A stretch of 64,000 nucleotides of DNA from Spartobacteria bacterium UBA5019 (GTDB lineage Bacteria; Verrucomicrobiota; Verrucomicrobiia; Chthoniobacterales; Terrimicrobiaceae): the NCBI GenBank assembly GCA_002396485.1, contig DGXZ01000030.1, positions 1 to 64,000 on the forward strand. The letters are read 5' to 3'. This document shows positions 61,153-64,000 of the stretch, piece by piece. Numbering within the stretch: position 1 is the first letter of the stretch; every line of letters begins with the position of its first letter. The position numbers were made by a program, and so were the translations under genes. A model generated the notes under the pieces. That model had not been told where the DNA came from. It saw nothing but the letters and a program-made list of their open reading frames with translations, and ran no database searches.

Positions 61153-63462
61153 ATGGGAAAATGGAAATGCTTTTGCGCGGCGGGTGTTGTGGTGTGTTTC
61201 GTTGCTGTTGCCGTTTTTTGCTGGCTGCGAATGCCTGTGTCGGATCAGGAACTGCTGGCGAACTTTGCAAAGGCGGGGGATTTTTTTCGCGGGGTTGAGA
61301 GCGTGCGGGGGCTGCCGTGGTGGTCACCGAATTTCCTCCAAGGATCGAGTCTGGCGATGGCTTGGGGTTACATGTTTTCCAATGTGGTCATGCTGGCGAC
61401 CGCCCTGCCTTTTGGCTTTCTGGCGGGCTCGAAAGTGGCGGTGGGCCTTTGCCTCGTGGCAGGCGCGGCGGGGATGTATTTTTTCCTCCGGCGTTGGAAT
61501 GCTGGCGGGTTGGTGGCCTGGCTCGGTGCGGCGCTGTTTTTGCTGAATCCCTCGGTGCTGACGCGCGCGGTAGGGTTTGAGCATTTTGTGGTCGTGGTCT
61601 CTCTGGCGGTTTTGCCGTGGGTTTTCTGGGCGTTGGTGGGTTTGGTGTGGGAGGGAACGGCTCGGTCGGCTTTGGTTTTTGGCGTTTGTTTTTCCCTGCT
61701 GGCGCTGGCGTATGGAAAAACCGGTCTCATGGCCTTGCCGGTGCTCGGGGTGTTTGCGGCGGTGGAGTATTTTCCCCGTGCGCGTGCGGAGCGGCCCGGA
61801 TGGAGGATCTTGGCTTTGGCGGCAGGCGCTGTTTGTGTGCTGGCTGTGCTGCCGAACCTTCCCGCGCTGCGCGAGGCGGGTTTTGTGGCTATGTTTGAAT
61901 TCGGGCCCTTTGAAGGCTGGCAGCGCGCGTTCAGCACGAAGAGTGCGCTGAGTTGGCTGGACCGGGGTGGCTGGCTAAGCGAGGGGATGGATTCCGGCTT
62001 CGCGCCCACTACTCTGAATGGTGGAACTTATTTGGGTTGTACCGCAGTGTTCGCAGTCGCTCTGCTTCTGGGCGTGCTCCATGGGGGAGAGTTGGGAGGC
62101 AAGGCCCGCTTGCTTTTAGCTCTGGCGCTCGGTGCGTTCTGGCTCTCTTTCGGCCCCCGCAGCGTGCTGGGTGGGCATTTCGAGTTTTTGCGGATGTCGA
62201 TGGGGGCGGCAGACTTCACCCCGGCAGTGGCGTGGTTTTTGCTGGTCGTTCAGGTCTGGATGATCTTCCGCCTGGTGCCGCAAGGATCCATGCCCTGGCG
62301 TCTGGCGGCGGTCGGATTCTCATTAGTCTATTTGCTTGTGCCCGGTTTCCGCTTGCTCGAGTTCCTGCCGATCTATCGAAATATCCGCGCGCCCTTTGAC
62401 TTCTATCAGGTCACTGGCTCGGTGTGCCTGATCGGTGCCTTGGTGATGGCGGCGGGGGCTTGGCTGGAAAAAGTGCGATGGGTGTTGCTTCGACGAGGGA
62501 TTGCCATGGTTTTCGTTGTGCTGGTGGCGGTGGATGTCGCCCCGTATGCGCGGCCGTTTTTTCAGGAGCGGCTGGGACAGGGCGTGTGGCGTGACTTTTT
62601 GGAGGTGCAGGAATTTTTAAAAACCGCTCCGGAGCCGGGGCGCGTCTATGCTTTTTCGGGACGGTATTTTTATCTCATGACGCCATGGCTCTCGGGACGC
62701 CCGCTGGCGGCGGAGGCTTTCAACAGCTACCTGCACCAACGCGGGGCGGCGATTTTGCAGGCCTCGGCGTTTTTGAACGACGAGCGCATGGCGACCTACT
62801 TCCGCGTGGCCGGTGTGGCTTATGTGTTGGTCGATAAAACCGACCCTGACACGAAGCCCGAGATGCAGGCGAAACTGCGCGGGCTTTTCCCTGTGGTTTT
62901 TGAAAATGAAAACATGGCGCTGCTGGGCGTGGGGAATCCGCTGGGGTATGGATTTTTGGCGAAGGATTTTCTGCAAACCGGCACCGATTCGCCCGAGACG
63001 GCCATCGCCGCGATCGGTGGAGCGGAGCATAATTTGGCCATGATTCAAACCAGCGGCCTTGCCGTCGACGAGCCGGGCCTGCGTGGCAAGATCATCGAAG
63101 GCCGTATTGCCGCATCCGAGGGCAAAGTGCTCGATGAAGGCAAGGCGTTCGCACGGGCCTCGAGGCGCGAAGGCGGCACATATCAGAGGGTGGATTTCGA
63201 ACCAACGGGCGAAAGCGGTTGGCTGATCTTCAACGAGGCATGGCATCCGGATTGGACTGCTCTTGAAGGCGGCGACAGCCGTGAGGTCCACCGTGCCATG
63301 CTGGCTTTCTCAGCCGTTCAAACGACCGGCCAAGCAGGTGTCACATTCGAATTCCGGCAACCCTGGTGGTATAATGTCTGCGCTTGGACATCCCTCGCTG
63401 GCTGGGCCGCGGCGCTGGGCCTCTGCGTCTTCATTCCCAGAGGCAGGTCCTCCGCGACTTGA
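61153..63462 (+). CDS. YfhO-like polytopic membrane protein (GT-C-type)
   Basis: 769 aa from ATG 61153 (GTG 61150 also possible). About twelve membrane helices in residues 1-460 with a GT-C-like periplasmic loop after the first helix (RGLPWWSPNFLQGSSLAMAWG; the DxD-type acid is not obvious). A soluble C-terminal domain ends GWLIFNEAWHPDWTALEGG and VTFEFRQPWWYN followed by a last helix. This matches bacterial YfhO-like proteins linked to glycosylation of lipoteichoic acid or lipid-sugar transfer. Substrate unknown. Confidence 0.7.
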   Translation: MGKWKCFCAAGVVVCFVAVAVFCWLRMPVSDQELLANFAKAGDFFRGVESVRGLPWWSPNFLQGSSLAMAWGYMFSNVVMLATALPFGFLAGSKVAVGLCLVAGAAGMYFFLRRWNAGGLVAWLGAALFLLNPSVLTRAVGFEHFVVVVSLAVLPWVFWALVGLVWEGTARSALVFGVCFSLLALAYGKTGLMALPVLGVFAAVEYFPRARAERPGWRILALAAGAVCVLAVLPNLPALREAGFVAMFEFGPFEGWQRAFSTKSALSWLDRGGWLSEGMDSGFAPTTLNGGTYLGCTAVFAVALLLGVLHGGELGGKARLLLALALGAFWLSFGPRSVLGGHFEFLRMSMGAADFTPAVAWFLLVVQVWMIFRLVPQGSMPWRLAAVGFSLVYLLVPGFRLLEFLPIYRNIRAPFDFYQVTGSVCLIGALVMAAGAWLEKVRWVLLRRGIAMVFVVLVAVDVAPYARPFFQERLGQGVWRDFLEVQEFLKTAPEPGRVYAFSGRYFYLMTPWLSGRPLAAEAFNSYLHQRGAAILQASAFLNDERMATYFRVAGVAYVLVDKTDPDTKPEMQAKLRGLFPVVFENENMALLGVGNPLGYGFLAKDFLQTGTDSPETAIAAIGGAEHNLAMIQTSGLAVDEPGLRGKIIEGRIAASEGKVLDEGKAFARASRREGGTYQRVDFEPTGESGWLIFNEAWHPDWTALEGGDSREVHRAMLAFSAVQTTGQAGVTFEFRQPWWYNVCAWTSLAGWAAALGLCVFIPRGRSSAT

Positions 63463-63661
63463 ATTCGCAAGCTTTCATCCAAGGCAAAATGAAAGGAAAT
63501 GTTGCCTGACCCGGCCGGAACGCCGACGTCCTCGTCGGCATCAGCAACTCATAGCAATCACACTACGGCAACCACCCGCCGCCTCAGCTCCAGCATCCAT
63601 CCGCCCCGTAGCGGCATCTGCAAAGAGGGAAAACGGAGCGGGCTTGGGATTTTCAAAACCT
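63463..63661. other. Intergenic region containing hairpin repeat E
   Basis: Holds beta-like hairpin copy E: GCCGACG (63522-63528), TCCT, CGTCGGC (63533-63539), flanked by GGAAC. Further on, CCCGTAGCGGCATC (about 63604) recalls the GTAGCGGC elements near 25.3 kb. No gene is evident. Confidence 0.5.
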
Positions 63662-64000
63662 TCAATCCACGATGCTCCGAAAGCGCAACTCCTCGGTCAT
63701 CATTCGTTGATTCACGATTTTTACACCCGAAACGCTCTTTCCCATCCACATCCCGAAGTGCCTGGCATCTCCCGTAAGAAGGTGGGTGCAATTTCCGGAA
63801 ATCGCGGCATCGAGAATTGGCCTGTCTTTTTCTGCAAGTTCCAACGGCGATGATGCTTGTCCTGTATCAGCCAAGATATTCACGCGAGCGAGCCATTTTT
63901 CCAAGCCATCGATCAAATCTTCAGAAAAAGCGGCCACATTCCTTCTGGCTTCCTGCGCTGCAAATTCTGAAGTCACCAACTCCCCGTGCAGTTCCAAAAC
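63662..64000 (-). CDS. PIN-domain protein, 5' part outside the window
   Basis: The minus-strand frame enters from the right edge (VLELHGELVTSEFAAQEARR...), so the N-terminus with the first PIN Asp is missing; 112 residues are visible. EKDRPILDAAISGNCTHLLTGDARHFG carries the acidic residues and the T/S-G-D signature of PIN toxins (VapC-like or DUF-type). The C-terminus is basic. Upstream (beyond 64000) an antitoxin gene would be expected if this is a toxin. RNase activity is inferred. Confidence 0.72.
   Translation of the reverse strand, partial: VLELHGELVTSEFAAQEARRNVAAFSEDLIDGLEKWLARVNILADTGQASSPLELAEKDRPILDAAISGNCTHLLTGDARHFGMWMGKSVSGVKIVNQRMMTEELRFRSIVD

Overview
The window is 64 kb of a dense, moderately GC-rich chromosome of a Gram-negative, LPS-making bacterium. 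LptD, an OmpA-domain protein, ExbB/ExbD units and an outer-membrane barrel show the two-membrane envelope. The four-helix-bundle suffix protein with a topoisomerase-type zinc ribbon, the secreted NHL-repeat protein ending in FFRLQAR, the MEKHLA protein and the short palindromic intergenic repeats suggest Verrucomicrobiota or a close PVC relative. That placement is an inference. I found no rRNA, tRNA, CRISPR array, transposase or prophage.

Layout. 1-514: 5' part of a secreted C39-like peptidase leaving the left edge. 0.8-5.7 kb: glycine cleavage genes gcvT-gcvH-gcvP, interrupted between gcvH and gcvP by a small protein and a nucleotidyltransferase-like protein. 5.7-11.9 kb: four-helix suffix protein, TerC protein, histidine kinase/response regulator, copper-type P-ATPase, rpmB. 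11.9-18.6 kb: envelope block (ABC ATPase, rodA, galE, lptD, ugd). 18.6-22.2 kb: ECF sigma, ispE, pyrF, a channel-like protein and an M42 peptidase. 22.2-25.5 kb: accessory island with two DUF4143-type ATPases, each followed by a copy of the same repeat block of about 130 bp. 25.5-28.6 kb: giant secreted NHL protein. 28.8-36.6 kb: OmpA-like protein, glnD and an FtsX-type permease, translationally coupled, then terC and dedA.

36.7-40.1 kb (minus): metG, a TPR protein and a PpiD/SurA-like chaperone. 40.1-44.2 kb: TPR / ExbB with zinc ribbon / ExbD / ExbD / AsmA-like operon. 44.3-47.2 kb: thiD, an RlmI-like methyltransferase, MEKHLA protein, RidA. 47.3-50.6 kb: the classic rpmH-rnpA-yidD-yidC-jag cluster plus yhbY, every junction tight or overlapping. 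50.7-52.6 kb: hisB-hisH-hisA. 52.8-58.4 kb (minus): an ovothiol-type methyltransferase, a TPMT-like methyltransferase, a TPR membrane protein, a protein fusing degenerate receiver, kinase and FGE domains, and a secreted protein. 58.5-64 kb: yifB/comM, a His-rich outer-membrane barrel, a YfhO-like membrane protein, and a PIN-domain gene entering from the right edge.

Most genes are ordinary housekeeping and envelope genes. The items most worth following up are the triple-degenerate receiver-pseudokinase-FGE protein and its operon, the twin DUF4143 ATPase/repeat cassettes, a hairpin repeat family whose stems differ while base pairing is kept, the nucleotidyltransferase pair inside the gcv operon, the zinc-ribbon ExbB operon, and the near-absence of Shine-Dalgarno sequences.
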